Numbered from the stretch's first letter, positions 1 to 7,951 are shown. The stretch is DNA of 13,893 bases from SG8-4 sp964598225 (GCA_964598225.1 CAZRBG010000102.1:1-13893), one strand, 5' to 3'. The notes: generated by a model not told the origin, from the sequence alone. Translations and numbers: made by a program.

Positions 1-55
1 GAGGTGGGGCAATTCAATTGAGCAAAGGCGGGTCAATTTTCGTGAGCGGTATAGT
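1..55. mobile_element. Putative IS21-like element end, continuing off the left edge
   Basis: Two imperfect direct copies of about 23 bases lie here: one starts GGTGGGGCAATTCAATTGAG (5-24) and the next starts GGCGGGTCAATTTTCGTGAG (28-47). Repeated GGGTCAATTTT...GAGCG units inside the ends are typical of IS21-family elements. The ritC reading frame loses its homology to tyrosine recombinases just here and stops at 33. I infer that an IS21-like element inserted into ritC and that its transposase genes lie to the left of the window. The exact boundary, near 50-60, is not fixed because no target duplication can be seen. Confidence 0.4.
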
Positions 56-809
56 TTAGAGATGGGCACTTCCGCTGGGCAAGTTTCACATACTTTTTCA
101 GTATGTACGCCACTCCATCACGGCTCAGTTTATGACCGCGCGCATTTGTAAAAATATGGTCGTCGGGATCGCCGCCTTGTTCCTGCATCCAATCTTTCAA
201 TGCCTTGGCAGTTGATTTAATCACCGGAACGCAACGTTCTTTTCTTCCCTTGCCATAACAATAGATATGTGTCCCGTTTCCAAAGACAACATCCTTGTAT
301 GTCAGCCCGATTAGCTCTGATACGCGTAACCCAGTCTGTGATGCCAGCAGGAGAAGTGCATAATCCCGGCGACCTATCTTGGTCTTGCTGTCAATCATTT
401 TGAGCAATGTTTCAGTTTCAGAAGGAGACAGGAATGACACCAAACGACGATGCCACCGTTTTCGCGGGATCGCCAAAACATGCTGGATAAGTTCAGCATA
501 ACCAGGCTCCTCAAAGGCGGCGTAGTGGAAGAACGATCTGATTGCAGCCAGACGGATATTCCGGCTTCGAGGTTTATTGCCTCGTTGTCTCTCCAGGTAA
601 TTCAGAAAGCCTGTGATGGCAGAAGCACTCAAGTCTGACAAAGCGATACTGGATGGGCGTTTATTGCGATGCTCCTGCAGATAGCGAAGTAACAGGCGAA
701 AGGTATCACGATAAGAGGCGATAGTGTTGGGGCTAGCTTGACGCTGTTTCATGAGCCAATCGGTAAAAAATGCCTCCAACAGAGATGCGAATGTTTTTGT
801 TGGCTTCAT
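33..809 (-). pseudogene. ritC: Truncated third tyrosine recombinase of a RIT element (RitC)
   Basis: Site-specific recombinase of the phage-integrase family, 258 residues as it stands. The N-terminal SAM-like core-binding domain (about 5-115) is present, as is the first catalytic half with Arg162 in TGLRVSELIGL and a Lys in YGKGRKER (187-190). The protein then ends after CPSL with a short unrelated tail. The second half (HxxR box, second His, nucleophilic Tyr) is missing, so it cannot cut DNA. Family members run to about 330 residues. The start at 809 overlaps the ritB stop as ATGA and is preceded by GGAGGTGG inside ritB. A start at 893 is possible on paper but would lie deep in ritB. The tail matches an IS21-like end rather than recombinase sequence, so disruption by insertion is the best explanation. 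Confidence 0.75.
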
Positions 810-1726
810 AATCCACCTCCGATCTTCTTTTCCAACCGAGAGAGAACATGCCCCATCAGTTCGGGGACGGCGGTTAGATACCAGTAAGTGCACCGTATAT
901 CCTTATGACCTAAGTAAGTTGAAAGCGCATGGATTTTCCCATTAATATCCTGACCATTCCTGTAAAACTCTGTCAGGGCTCTTACTGCAAATGTATGCCG
1001 AAGAGTATGTAGTCGCGGATCTCTATTGTGTAAGGGATTCCAGATCCCCATCTCAATCAATATTTTTTTAAATCTGCTCCAAGCCATGTGGTGGGATGGC
1101 CGTCTGCCATCCAAGACAACGAAGAACGCCGCTTCTTTTGATTTGTCGAATTGCCTATTACGTTTTTGCACATATTGCTTTAGGACTCTCCGAGTCGTTA
1201 CGTGCAGTGGAAGAATGCGTGACTTATCCAGTTTTGTGTCGCGTATAGTAATGACACCCTGTTCCAAATCCACATCTTCATTGTCCAATGCCAAAGCTTC
1301 GCCAATACGCATACCTGTAGCTAACAATAAGCCATATAGCGTCCAGTATGTATGGCTGTCTTTTGTTGGCAGTTTTTTCGCCAAATCAAAAATCTGAGCT
1401 ATTTCTTGATTGGAATAGATGCGTGGTGTAGGCCTCTTGTATTGCGGTAACAGTATATGCAACGATGGCACTTCAGTTCGTGAATCTACCGTTTTCCAGT
1501 AAGCCGCAAATCCTCGTAACATACTCAGACGTTCCGTCCACCACGCTGGATTCGTGTTCTTGGGTTTTTTGGCCCATTTCAAAGCCAGCTCAGTTGTTAG
1601 ATACTTGTTTTTGCGGGCTTCAAAGAAGTTCAAAAAACCTCGCAGCGTTTCTTCATGCTTCTGCAACTTGAAACCAAGTTTTCGACGCATTGCTAAATAG
1701 TCATTTAGTATTGTTCGCGGATTCAT
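806..1726 (-). CDS. ritB: Tyrosine recombinase, second of a RIT trio (RitB)
   Basis: Integrase-family DNA recombinase of 306 residues, a normal length for the middle member of a recombinase trio. The catalytic set appears complete: Arg140 in ATGMRIGEAL, a Lys near 165-168, His240-x-x-Arg243 in LHTLRHTFAV, His274 in YLGHKDI, and Tyr in the TYWYLTA box (280-285). The start at 1726 overlaps the ritA stop by four bases (ATGA), with GGGAGGTG upstream inside ritA. The end overlaps the ritC start in the same way, so the three genes are translationally coupled. In RIT elements the three proteins are thought to act together on the element's terminal repeats; the exact roles of each are not established. 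Confidence 0.88.
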   Translation of the reverse strand: MNPRTILNDYLAMRRKLGFKLQKHEETLRGFLNFFEARKNKYLTTELALKWAKKPKNTNPAWWTERLSMLRGFAAYWKTVDSRTEVPSLHILLPQYKRPTPRIYSNQEIAQIFDLAKKLPTKDSHTYWTLYGLLLATGMRIGEALALDNEDVDLEQGVITIRDTKLDKSRILPLHVTTRRVLKQYVQKRNRQFDKSKEAAFFVVLDGRRPSHHMAWSRFKKILIEMGIWNPLHNRDPRLHTLRHTFAVRALTEFYRNGQDINGKIHALSTYLGHKDIRCTYWYLTAVPELMGHVLSRLEKKIGGGL

Positions 1727-2967
1727 AATTCACCTCCCGGCCACGGTTGAGCAACCTTTTTCAGATTGTGCATGTCAATATGAGCGTAGACCAACGTGCT
1801 GGTGATGCTTTCATGTCCCAGCATCCGGCCAATGTCAAGCAGTGAAGCACCTCGGCGGAGCATGTTAGTTGCAAACGTATGACGCAAGAGATGCGAACCC
1901 TTATGTGGCGGGTCTAACCCAGCACGTTCGAGAGCCTCTTTAACGATTTTCCCAATTGGACCGGAACATTGAAGTTTAGTGTGCGGAGCTCGCATGCGAA
2001 TAAATAGGTGTCGTGAAGAACATGGAGGGCGACCATGTTGAAGATATTGTACCAGTGCTTTCCCTATTTCCTGCGGAAGCGGAAGGCGATTACGTTTGGA
2101 GCCTTTACCGCAGATAGTAATTACTCCGCTTTCCCAATCGACGTCATCCAATGTCAGGTTCCGTACCTCACCTGCTCGTAATCCCAGACGTACCAATAAC
2201 AATAGGATCGCATAGTCTCTCATGCCTTTGGGTGTATTACGGTTGCAAGTCTTTAGAATAGACTCAACATCTGAACATTTTAAATGATGTGGCAAACGTG
2301 TTGCTTTCCAGTGAGGCATCTTCGGAATACTGATGGATAAATCCTCCTGGATATATTTGTGTAAATACAAAAATCGGCAGAAGTCTCTCAGTATGAGTAC
2401 CATGCTGCCACGATACAAAGCACTGTATTCATGGGCGTATTTTTGAATGTACTGAATGAAATCTCTGGCTTTAAGCCGGGACAACAACACAGGCTTCTTT
2501 CCGAATCGTTCCTGAAGAAACCGACGCGGAAAAATACGGCGGTGAGGAATTGTCGATTCTGAAAGTCCTCGGTCCTTTAAAAGATACTGAACGTATTCGT
2601 TTACAATACGGTCTATTTCACTCTTAATTGGAGGAGGTGACGTCTTAATCACGCCTTTTTCACGTAGATATGACAAAAACAACAGGTAAGGGGAACTGCT
2701 GACAACTGTATCCTTGTGGTGTTTTAGGCCCTCCATATAATCGCGGATTTTATGTTCGTCAAGTTGATGGTCTTTGAAGCCCTGTTGTGCAAGCCACTGG
2801 CTCAGATAACTGATGTGACGAATGTAGGCTTGGCCAATTCCTGGACTGTAACCGCATTCATAAAGTCGCCATCCAAAACCATCCAGATAGGGACTTAGTG
2901 GGCCTTTCTTCCATTTTCGCAAAGCAGATGGTTCATAATAATACGGATTGTTAGTTCCTACAGCCAT
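1723..2967 (-). CDS. ritA: Tyrosine recombinase, first of a RIT trio (RitA)
   Basis: Integrase-family recombinase of 414 residues, the largest and first-transcribed member of the trio, as expected for RitA. It has an unusual N-terminal extension (1-115), then a core-binding domain (about 116-215) and a catalytic domain. Catalytic residues are visible: Arg264 in RLGLRAGEVR, Lys near 288-291 in GKGSKR, His359-x-x-Arg362 in HLLRHTFATN, His385 in MLGHESI, and Tyr394 in LVYAHID. The ATG at 2967 has AGGAGACAT upstream (on the minus strand). It reads away from the repeat-rich end at 3010-3169, where the promoter should lie. This gene is intact, but the element as a whole is probably immobile because ritC is broken. 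Confidence 0.9.
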   Translation of the reverse strand: MAVGTNNPYYYEPSALRKWKKGPLSPYLDGFGWRLYECGYSPGIGQAYIRHISYLSQWLAQQGFKDHQLDEHKIRDYMEGLKHHKDTVVSSSPYLLFLSYLREKGVIKTSPPPIKSEIDRIVNEYVQYLLKDRGLSESTIPHRRIFPRRFLQERFGKKPVLLSRLKARDFIQYIQKYAHEYSALYRGSMVLILRDFCRFLYLHKYIQEDLSISIPKMPHWKATRLPHHLKCSDVESILKTCNRNTPKGMRDYAILLLLVRLGLRAGEVRNLTLDDVDWESGVITICGKGSKRNRLPLPQEIGKALVQYLQHGRPPCSSRHLFIRMRAPHTKLQCSGPIGKIVKEALERAGLDPPHKGSHLLRHTFATNMLRRGASLLDIGRMLGHESITSTLVYAHIDMHNLKKVAQPWPGGEL

Positions 2968-3009
2968 AATATGTCTCCTAAAAAAGTAATATTGTTTTTC
3001 AGGAATACA

Positions 3010-3169
3010 TTGTAACTTGCTCAGTCCGACTAACTCCGTGCTATGAGCCTAATCCGACGACCGAATTATGCTGAGTCCATGAATGGTTAACCATACACAG
3101 ACCGGCATATCAGACTTGTTTTCAAAGGCCCGTGATTTCAACTCAGCATAATCCGGCACTCCACATAAG
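3010..3169. repeat. Right end of the RIT element: inverted and palindromic repeats
   Basis: ATTATGCTGAGT at 3065-3076 and ACTCAGCATAAT at 3141-3152 are perfect inverted copies. Including flanks, CCG[A/G]ATTATGCTGAGT matches over 16 bases with one mismatch. Between them lies a perfect 12-base palindrome, ATGGTTAACCAT (3083-3094). Related degenerate pieces (TCCGACTAA, CTAATCCGACG) lie at 3023-3058. Recombinase-trio elements end in inverted repeats containing such short repeated sites, so this should be the recombinase binding region and also the place of the ritABC promoter. DUF2958 coding sequence starts immediately to the right, at about 3170. Confidence 0.6.
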
Positions 3170-3397
3170 ATCACCGAAGGCTCTGCGATCAATGATGAGA
3201 ACGGCAACGAACTAGATTTCCAGTTTTTCGGTCTTGTGCAAGGCCAGTTCAAGGAGCTCGGTTACGTAAACCTATCGGAGCTTGAGAGTGTCAACGGCCC
3301 GATGGGCCTGCCAATCGAGAGAGACCTGTATTGGAAGCCGAAGACATTAGAGGAGATTGCCCCGGAGATGTTCAGCGATGACGACCGTAGCAAGTAG
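3170..3397 (+). pseudogene. 3' remnant of a DUF2958-family gene, interrupted by the RIT element
   Basis: This stretch reads in one frame as 75 codons ending in TAG at 3395-3397, with no usable start. Key pieces include DFQFFGLVQGQFKELGY, NLSELESV and GLPIERDLYWKPKTL, which I recognise as the C-terminal half of DUF2958. These are small proteins of unknown function carried by plasmids and conjugative elements. An intact member would have roughly another 40-60 residues before ITEG. The homology begins exactly where the RIT terminal repeats end, so the 5' part was probably displaced to the far side of the inserted elements, outside the window. Confidence 0.7.
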
Positions 3398-3439
3398 TCA
3401 GAGATTTCAACTTCAATTCAGAGATTACAGAGGTGACAT

Positions 3440-4225
3440 ATGGAAGAGTACTGTCAAAACCAATTATGTGAAAACAAAGCAGTAAAAGAAGTGCCCGTAT
3501 CGGTGGAAAAGCCATCGGACCAGACCAGATCTTTATGTGCGACATGTGAGGAAGTCTACACCTGGGGCGTTCAGCACGACAAGATGATCTGCGAAGGTCT
3601 GAAAATCGAGGCTCCGCCGGAAGAGATCGGCGATGAGCCCCTGTTCCGTGTTGTGTATGTGATCGACGTCAATTCAGCCGATGCCCGAGAGGCTGCCCTA
3701 TACACTCACCGCATCATGACCGACCCCGATTCGTTGGCACCGGTGCTGCAGGTCATCGATTCGGGCGGCAAAGCAACGGAAGTGGATTTGTCCGAGGACG
3801 ATAACAGTCCCGACGATATCGGCAAGACGGCCAATTACGAAGCGGCCGGACAATACCTCGCCGATCGGGGAAAGCAGCCGGTCACGGATCTATTTACCAA
3901 GACCACGGTCGGTTTTGTCATTCAGACCTTTCGGAAAAACTCCAAAGGCCGGTATATCTGCACCCACCAGGAGTTCATCGCCGGCGATCAGTGTGACTAC
4001 GAAGATGTCCGGGGCAATACGATTGAGCCTCCGGGGTATGAGTATCAGCCGTACAATATGGTACTCAGAGTCCGAACACCCAACGCGACTATTCAAGCCG
4101 AGAGGCTCACAAACGCCTACGACGCCATCGAAGAGGTCCTGGAAAGCCTCGATGTAGGAGGCGAGCAGTCGCGCCAGTTTGCCGAGGAGATCAAAATCCT
4201 CAGAGACGCAGTTGGCCGCAGATAA
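3440..4225 (+). CDS. Zinc-binding accessory protein of unknown function
   Basis: The product is 261 residues and acidic. An N-terminal metal-binding knuckle is suggested by Cys5, Cys10, Cys33 and Cys36 (CATC). A second module (about 67-118) begins LFRVVYVIDVNSADAREAAL and ends in VIDSGGKATEVDLS; an alpha-beta domain of this kind seems to recur in planctomycete accessory proteins. A third module (about 157-210) carries FVIQTF, FIAGDQCDYEDVRG and YQPYNM, and the C-terminus is helical. AGAGGTGAC lies just before the ATG. It opens a run of same-strand genes that leads into the ubiquitin-like cassette. No enzyme motif is visible and the function is unknown. Confidence 0.8.
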   Translation: MEEYCQNQLCENKAVKEVPVSVEKPSDQTRSLCATCEEVYTWGVQHDKMICEGLKIEAPPEEIGDEPLFRVVYVIDVNSADAREAALYTHRIMTDPDSLAPVLQVIDSGGKATEVDLSEDDNSPDDIGKTANYEAAGQYLADRGKQPVTDLFTKTTVGFVIQTFRKNSKGRYICTHQEFIAGDQCDYEDVRGNTIEPPGYEYQPYNMVLRVRTPNATIQAERLTNAYDAIEEVLESLDVGGEQSRQFAEEIKILRDAVGRR

Positions 4226-4253
4226 TTTTGGCGCCGAACTGAAAATGTCAATC

Positions 4254-4292
4254 GGGGCATCTGTTCGAGATCGAAATTGGGCGGATGCCCCT
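4254..4292 (+). promoter_or_regulatory. Intergenic RNA hairpin with a GGGGCATC arm, first copy
   Basis: GGGGCATC (4254-4261) pairs perfectly with GATGCCCC (4284-4291). The stem extends inward by about five more pairs including G-U pairs, with a 12-base loop. A pyrimidine-rich tail (TTCTATTTA) follows, then the ribosome binding site of the next gene. A second hairpin with the same 5' arm lies before the E2-RING gene (8610-8646). It could be a weak terminator, an attenuator or a processing site in the long transcript. Confidence 0.5.
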
Positions 4293-4313
4293 TCTATTTA
4301 GGGAGGCCGTAAA

Positions 4314-4556
4314 ATGAATGAATATCAAGTAAGAGTGCGTTATGCAGGCTCGATTTTAGTCGAAATCGAAGCAGAGAACGAGGCGGAGGCTCAGGAAAAA
4401 GGAGAGCTGAAAGTCCAGGGCATGGACAGCGACACCTTTGTATCTGCGTTGGAACCCCAGCACCTGAGCACAGAGGTTACACGCTTGTGTCCTAAGTGCG
4501 GATGCGAAATCCTGAGCTCACAGGCAAGTCTCTGCGATGCATGTGGCAGTAAATAA
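4314..4556 (+). CDS. Small zinc-ribbon protein
   Basis: The product is 80 residues. Residues 1-45 form a beta-alpha unit (YQVRVRYAGSILVEIEAENE, then EAEAQEKGEL) like the small DpnD/PcfM-type modules found on plasmids. Residues 58-80 form a zinc ribbon with CPKCGCE and CDACGSK, giving four Cys ligands. The ATG has TTAGGGAGG upstream at good spacing. It sits between other small accessory genes on the same strand. It may bind DNA, RNA or protein, but the sequence does not say which. Confidence 0.78.
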   Translation: MNEYQVRVRYAGSILVEIEAENEAEAQEKGELKVQGMDSDTFVSALEPQHLSTEVTRLCPKCGCEILSSQASLCDACGSK

Positions 4557-4589
4557 TTGACCGATTGAATCTTTTGTAAGGAGACAGCT

Positions 4590-4760
4590 ATGCGAAAAGT
4601 AACCGTACAGTTAGAGATGCGACTTGTAATGATGGTAGATGAGGGCGCTGAGATGTCACACGTAATGAACGAGCTGGACTACGAAGTAAATGATACGACA
4701 ACGGCCGCGGATATCCTGGATACCGAGATCACAGACTACGAGATCGTCGACAGCAGATAG
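4590..4760 (+). CDS. Very small conserved accessory protein (56 residues)
   Basis: Starts with RKVTVQLEMRLVMMVDEGAE and ends DTEITDYEIVDSR. TAAGGAGACAGCT precedes the ATG, an excellent ribosome binding site. The acidic, beta-rich composition and the ending DYEIVDSR resemble small proteins I have seen encoded on conjugative elements of planctomycetes and deltaproteobacteria; their function is unknown. It is too short for many gene callers. Spacing of 33 bases from the upstream stop fits one operon. Confidence 0.72.
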   Translation: MRKVTVQLEMRLVMMVDEGAEMSHVMNELDYEVNDTTTAADILDTEITDYEIVDSR

Positions 4761-4801
4761 CCCACCCTATAACGAACATCTGTTTTTCAAATCAATCGAT
4801 G

Positions 4802-4816
4802 TGCTCATTTTGAGCA
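4802..4816 (+). promoter_or_regulatory. Short intergenic hairpin
   Basis: TGCTCA-TTT-TGAGCA is a perfect six-base-pair hairpin in the gap before the 153-residue gene. It lies about 20 bases before that gene's ribosome binding site and is followed by AACCCTATTTTAG. It could be a weak terminator or an mRNA-stabilising stem; it may also be chance. Confidence 0.3.
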
Positions 4817-4847
4817 AAACCCTATTTTAGTGAAAGGAGATATTTTT

Positions 4848-5309
4848 ATGTCACGCAAGAAGAAACTATTCACATTTATAGTAGACCGTCGCGAACTGGC
4901 GACCATTTTGGCTGCTCTGCGGTTCCATCAGGATGAGAACCTTCAAAATAGAAGCGGTATTCCCGACAAAGTAATCAATGATATCGCTACCGATGAAGGC
5001 TCACTGAAGCCGCTCGATCTTAAAGCAGTGAACCGACTGTGTGAGAAGATAAATACCTGTGACGAGTTACCCGTCACCGCGCAGGCGAAAGACCATGTAC
5101 TGATTGTCACAGACAGAGGTACCGTAGTCTATGTCCGCGCCTACGGCACCAGAACTGCTGCCAAAAAGGGCCTGTTCAGGTACCTGCAACAAGAGCATGG
5201 TTACGAAGGTCGTAAAAGCATCAGTGCGATCAGCGAATGGATCGCCGAAGAGGCGGAACACCTGAACGTCGATATCGTCCGGCAGGACATCCTCGATACC
5301 GACAAATAA
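4848..5309 (+). CDS. Accessory protein of unknown function, 153 residues
   Basis: The ATG at 4848 is chosen because AAAGGAGAT sits just upstream; a GTG at 4830 would lie before the ribosome binding site. The protein has two parts. Residues 8-70 are helical (FIVDRRELATILAALRFHQD ... IPDKVINDIATDEG), a pattern that recurs in planctomycete accessory proteins. Residues 80-145 begin KDHVLIVTDRGTVVYVRAYG, followed by a basic helix (TRTAAKKGLFRYLQ) and an acidic C-terminus. No catalytic motif, signal peptide or membrane segment is visible. It is carried between other small genes on the same strand and its function is unknown. Confidence 0.75.
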   Translation: MSRKKKLFTFIVDRRELATILAALRFHQDENLQNRSGIPDKVINDIATDEGSLKPLDLKAVNRLCEKINTCDELPVTAQAKDHVLIVTDRGTVVYVRAYGTRTAAKKGLFRYLQQEHGYEGRKSISAISEWIAEEAEHLNVDIVRQDILDTDK

Positions 5310-5362
5310 AAGCCAGGATTCCAACAGCCAAAAGAATATCACATTTTTAAGGGGACCAGAAA

Positions 5363-5779
5363 ATGGAAACCAAGATCAAACAATTTGACAAATCCACAGT
5401 GCAGTACATCTCAAAACGCCTGCAAGCGGTCCTCACACCTCTGGCCAAAGAGTTAGGTGTAATGATTGATTTGGGCAGCTGCACCTTCCAGACGAGTAAC
5501 TGTCGAATTCAGTTGAAAGTTGCAGTTCTGGATCCCGACGGCGAACCGGTCACCGAAGAAGCCGATGCTTTCAAACGAAGTGCAAAGCTCTTCGGCTTTG
5601 AGCCGGCCGACCTTGGTACCGAACTTATCGTTCAAGGGCAGAGCTATACCATTTGCGGTTTAAGACCGAAGAGCCGAAAGTACCCGGTCATAGCGCGAGC
5701 CGGCAACGGCAAGGACTACAAATTTGCCTGCCGGACCGTTTTACAGGCACTGGGCAGAGAAGTGCCCATCTGGTTGTGA
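5363..5779 (+). CDS. Phage/plasmid-type protein of unknown function, 138 residues
   Basis: A helical N-terminus (9-35, STVQYISKRLQAVLTPLAKE) is followed by a beta-rich part. The distinctive end is YTICGLRPKSRKYPVIARAG with GKDYKFACRTVLQAL. The GL-x-P-x-SRKYPV pattern followed by K-x-Y-K-F is one I associate with a family of small proteins common in phages and plasmids, with no known activity. The ribosome binding site is AAGGGG before the ATG. The preceding gene stops 53 bases upstream. Confidence 0.75.
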   Translation: METKIKQFDKSTVQYISKRLQAVLTPLAKELGVMIDLGSCTFQTSNCRIQLKVAVLDPDGEPVTEEADAFKRSAKLFGFEPADLGTELIVQGQSYTICGLRPKSRKYPVIARAGNGKDYKFACRTVLQALGREVPIWL

Positions 5780-5834
5780 CGCGATCCGTCCCACCACCAG
5801 GTGTATAAAAAATGAAAACAGAAGGAGCAAAATC

Positions 5835-6128
5835 ATGCCCGAGAACAAAAAACAGATCAACATCGCACGGATCGTCTACGACGCGTATCCGCACTCAGAT
5901 CTGCTGCCTATCGAGCCTGAGCGGGACTGCCGCGACTTACAGAAGCTGCTGGCCAGAGTTACCGGTGATAACATCGGCGACGGTTTGTTTACCTTCATGG
6001 TCGTCGAGATAGTCGAAGGCGGCGAGAGCACCTTGACAGGAGCGATCCGTGTCATAGAGCAGGCTAAGGCGGATGTAGAAACAGTATTGCAGGCGCTGCA
6101 AGATGCAAGTCGAGATAAACCAATATGA
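5835..6128 (+). CDS. Small accessory protein of unknown function, 97 residues
   Basis: The start at 5835 is preferred over an upstream ATG at 5724 because it has GAAGGAGC upstream and avoids overlap with the previous gene. Acidic, with short motifs NIARIVYDAYPHSDLLP, TGDNIGDGLFTFMVVEIVEG and a C-terminal helix with AIRVIEQAKADVETVLQAL. The second motif is an alternation of strand and helix, without cysteines or metal ligands. I do not recognise the family with certainty. It belongs to the same colinear series. Confidence 0.72.
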   Translation: MPENKKQINIARIVYDAYPHSDLLPIEPERDCRDLQKLLARVTGDNIGDGLFTFMVVEIVEGGESTLTGAIRVIEQAKADVETVLQALQDASRDKPI

Positions 6129-6268
6129 AAATCAGAAATTTGAAAGCGAGGTGATGCCTATGGTTGTGTGAATGTTCTGTGGAGCAAATGAGTCGAACGA
6201 GCGTCTTGGCACGGTGCAGAGAGGCGATTTTTATGCGCACATTTATCAAGTTTTGAAAGGAACGAATT

Positions 6269-6685
6269 ATGAAGGCGTACAGACACGGAGAGATGGTACT
6301 GATTCCGGTGCCGAATGATCTCGAAATAATGTGGCAAGGCCTTTTCGAGCAAGCGGGCAAGACAATGGACGATCCGCGAGTGATTGCAGAAGGCGAGGTC
6401 ACAGGCCACAAGCACGAGTTGGAAGGCGGCGGGGTAGATGCAGTGGAGCTGGATGAGAACGCTACTGCACGTAACTCAGTCGGTTCGATGTTTGTGACCC
6501 GCAGGGGCTTTTTGAGCAGTCTCGGCGTAGGAGCCGTAGCCGGGCCGGTGATCCTGTTGAAGGTAGCCAAGCAGGCCATATTGAAGCATCCAGAGCACAA
6601 CGCCCTGAATATACCGGAAGGCAGGTATGCGGTCTACGCACAAAGGGAGTACGATGAGACCATGACCAGAAGAGTAGTGGATTGA
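6269..6685 (+). CDS. Accessory protein with GEVTGHxH and QREYD motifs, plus an internal Tat-like segment
   Basis: The product is 138 residues; GAAAGGAACG precedes the ATG. Residues 40-50 read AEGEVTGHKHE, residues 106-111 KHPEHN, and residues 116-130 PEGRYAVYAQREYDE followed by RRVVD. This His-rich, beta-barrel-like arrangement matches a small conserved family that I recall beside DUF6745 proteins; its function is unknown and metal binding is conceivable. Oddly, residues 77-92 read TRRGFLSSLGVGAVAG, which has the shape of a twin-arginine export signal but lies in mid-protein. A start at Met74 would place it at an N-terminus but would discard the conserved first half. The next gene starts 33 bases downstream, so the two are probably co-translated. 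Confidence 0.75.
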   Translation: MKAYRHGEMVLIPVPNDLEIMWQGLFEQAGKTMDDPRVIAEGEVTGHKHELEGGGVDAVELDENATARNSVGSMFVTRRGFLSSLGVGAVAGPVILLKVAKQAILKHPEHNALNIPEGRYAVYAQREYDETMTRRVVD

Positions 6686-6717
6686 GCAATGCTAAGAACG
6701 AGAAAGGAGATGACAAA

Positions 6718-7929
6718 ATGCAGCTTTTGACCATAAAAGGCGGCTGGTCGATGAACCGCCGCCTCGACATCAAGAACGGAACCGTGCGGATAATAAGAGA
6801 TGACCAGCCGCAGGAGACCACGCTGACCGTCAAGGACTGGCAGGTAACAGAGGCGGAAGATGTAGTGTATCCAGCCGGCGATCCCGGCGACAGGACAGTG
6901 ACCACGAAGGAAAGGGACGAACAGGAAAGAGTCTACGCGATAAGGACCGTCAGCCGGTACGAAGACTACTGGAACCTGCCTACCGAGGGCGTGTTCCACG
7001 AGGTTCATGGACTGACGATAGGCAGATTCAAGGGTGTGCTACTCCAGTCGAGCAGGAAGTCCAGGTTCGTACGCGAGCAGTTCGTGTATGAAAACGGCCA
7101 GGTGGCTTACGTCTGGACACCTTACAGAAAGAAGTTTCGGCTGTATCGGCCCAACGGAAAGCTGTGGATGGAAGTTACAGCGAAGGTCAGAAGTCCCTAT
7201 AAGCGAACGGAAGGCCTCCTGGAGAAGGTCAACGCTGCCCTCGACAACATCGCCGGCGACGGCCATACCTGGAGCAGGCAGCCGGACTATGAGATCAGAT
7301 TCTACGATCATCGAGGAAAACAGTCCGGTTATGGCAAAGTAGCCAACCGCCGGAGAACGGGTATATGGTGGCACGGCAAGGCGAAGTACTACTTCCTGAT
7401 GGGGGTACCCGTGAGCGAGCGAATCTACCACGCAAAGCCCGATGATCTGGATCCACTGGAAGTGCTCAGGACGGATAATGCACAGTTAAGGGCCGCCCTG
7501 ATGAAAAAGATAGGGCCGGAGAGATTGCTCGAAAAGCTGCCGTTTGCGGCCTGCGATGAAGACCAAGGCAACCGGCTATTGAAGGCGGACGTGAATAACC
7601 TGCTCGCGCCGGATGACAAGTCTTCGGTATCGTTTGCGGTGAGGAATGGATTCGATGAGCAAATAGCTATCGCAGAGCTCAAGTGCCCGTCCACAGGCCA
7701 GTTGTACTACCTCCGGGTCCCGCCAAGGTTAAAGAGAGTCGAACACGCCAGGCAGTGGCTGTGCGGTATAGACATCGAAGAAGTGGAAGATGAGTACATC
7801 CGGGATCGGTGGGCCAGTTTCGCCGGTGGAGAATTGTCGCGGCTATCGGCGACTCAGAAGACCATGATGCAAAATGAGATCGAACGTGCCAAGCAGCAGC
7901 AGAGATTAGAGTTTGTAAGCGAGGCTTAA
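6718..7929 (+). CDS. DUF6745-like protein, 403 residues
   Basis: The ATG at 6718 is chosen for AAAGGAGATGACAAA upstream; a TTG at 6682 lies before that site. The N-terminal half (about 1-215) is rich in aromatic and basic beta strands (ENGQVAYVWTPYRKKFRLYR, then PNGKLWMEV), resembling MORN-type antitoxin-like repeats. The C-terminal half has a clear series: YYFLMGVPVSERIY (224-237), LRAALMKKIGPERLLEK (257-273) and GQLYYLRVPPRLKRVEHARQ (327-346) followed by WLCGID. I recognise this order from DUF6745 domains, which are of unknown function. The C-terminus is a charged helix. Predicted cytoplasmic. Its constant partner appears to be the preceding GEVTGHxH gene. Confidence 0.78.
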   Translation: MQLLTIKGGWSMNRRLDIKNGTVRIIRDDQPQETTLTVKDWQVTEAEDVVYPAGDPGDRTVTTKERDEQERVYAIRTVSRYEDYWNLPTEGVFHEVHGLTIGRFKGVLLQSSRKSRFVREQFVYENGQVAYVWTPYRKKFRLYRPNGKLWMEVTAKVRSPYKRTEGLLEKVNAALDNIAGDGHTWSRQPDYEIRFYDHRGKQSGYGKVANRRRTGIWWHGKAKYYFLMGVPVSERIYHAKPDDLDPLEVLRTDNAQLRAALMKKIGPERLLEKLPFAACDEDQGNRLLKADVNNLLAPDDKSSVSFAVRNGFDEQIAIAELKCPSTGQLYYLRVPPRLKRVEHARQWLCGIDIEEVEDEYIRDRWASFAGGELSRLSATQKTMMQNEIERAKQQQRLEFVSEA

Positions 7930-7951
7930 AGACGACAAAAGGAGAATCACA

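Noticed and set aside
3049..3252. Minus-strand 67-codon frame over the DUF2958 remnant
   Set aside because: It is the antisense of a recognisable coding remnant and crosses the RIT end; no ribosome binding site or family resemblance.
6189..6257. 22-codon basic frame (MSRTSVLARCREAIF...) before the 138-residue gene
   Set aside because: GGAG is present but too close to the ATG, and the product has no protein-like pattern; the gap 6129-6268 otherwise shows nothing clear.
6064..6600. Minus-strand 178-codon frame
   Set aside because: Covers two plus-strand genes with good ribosome binding sites; its protein is rich in Ser/Thr/Pro with no recognisable domain, as in an antisense shadow.
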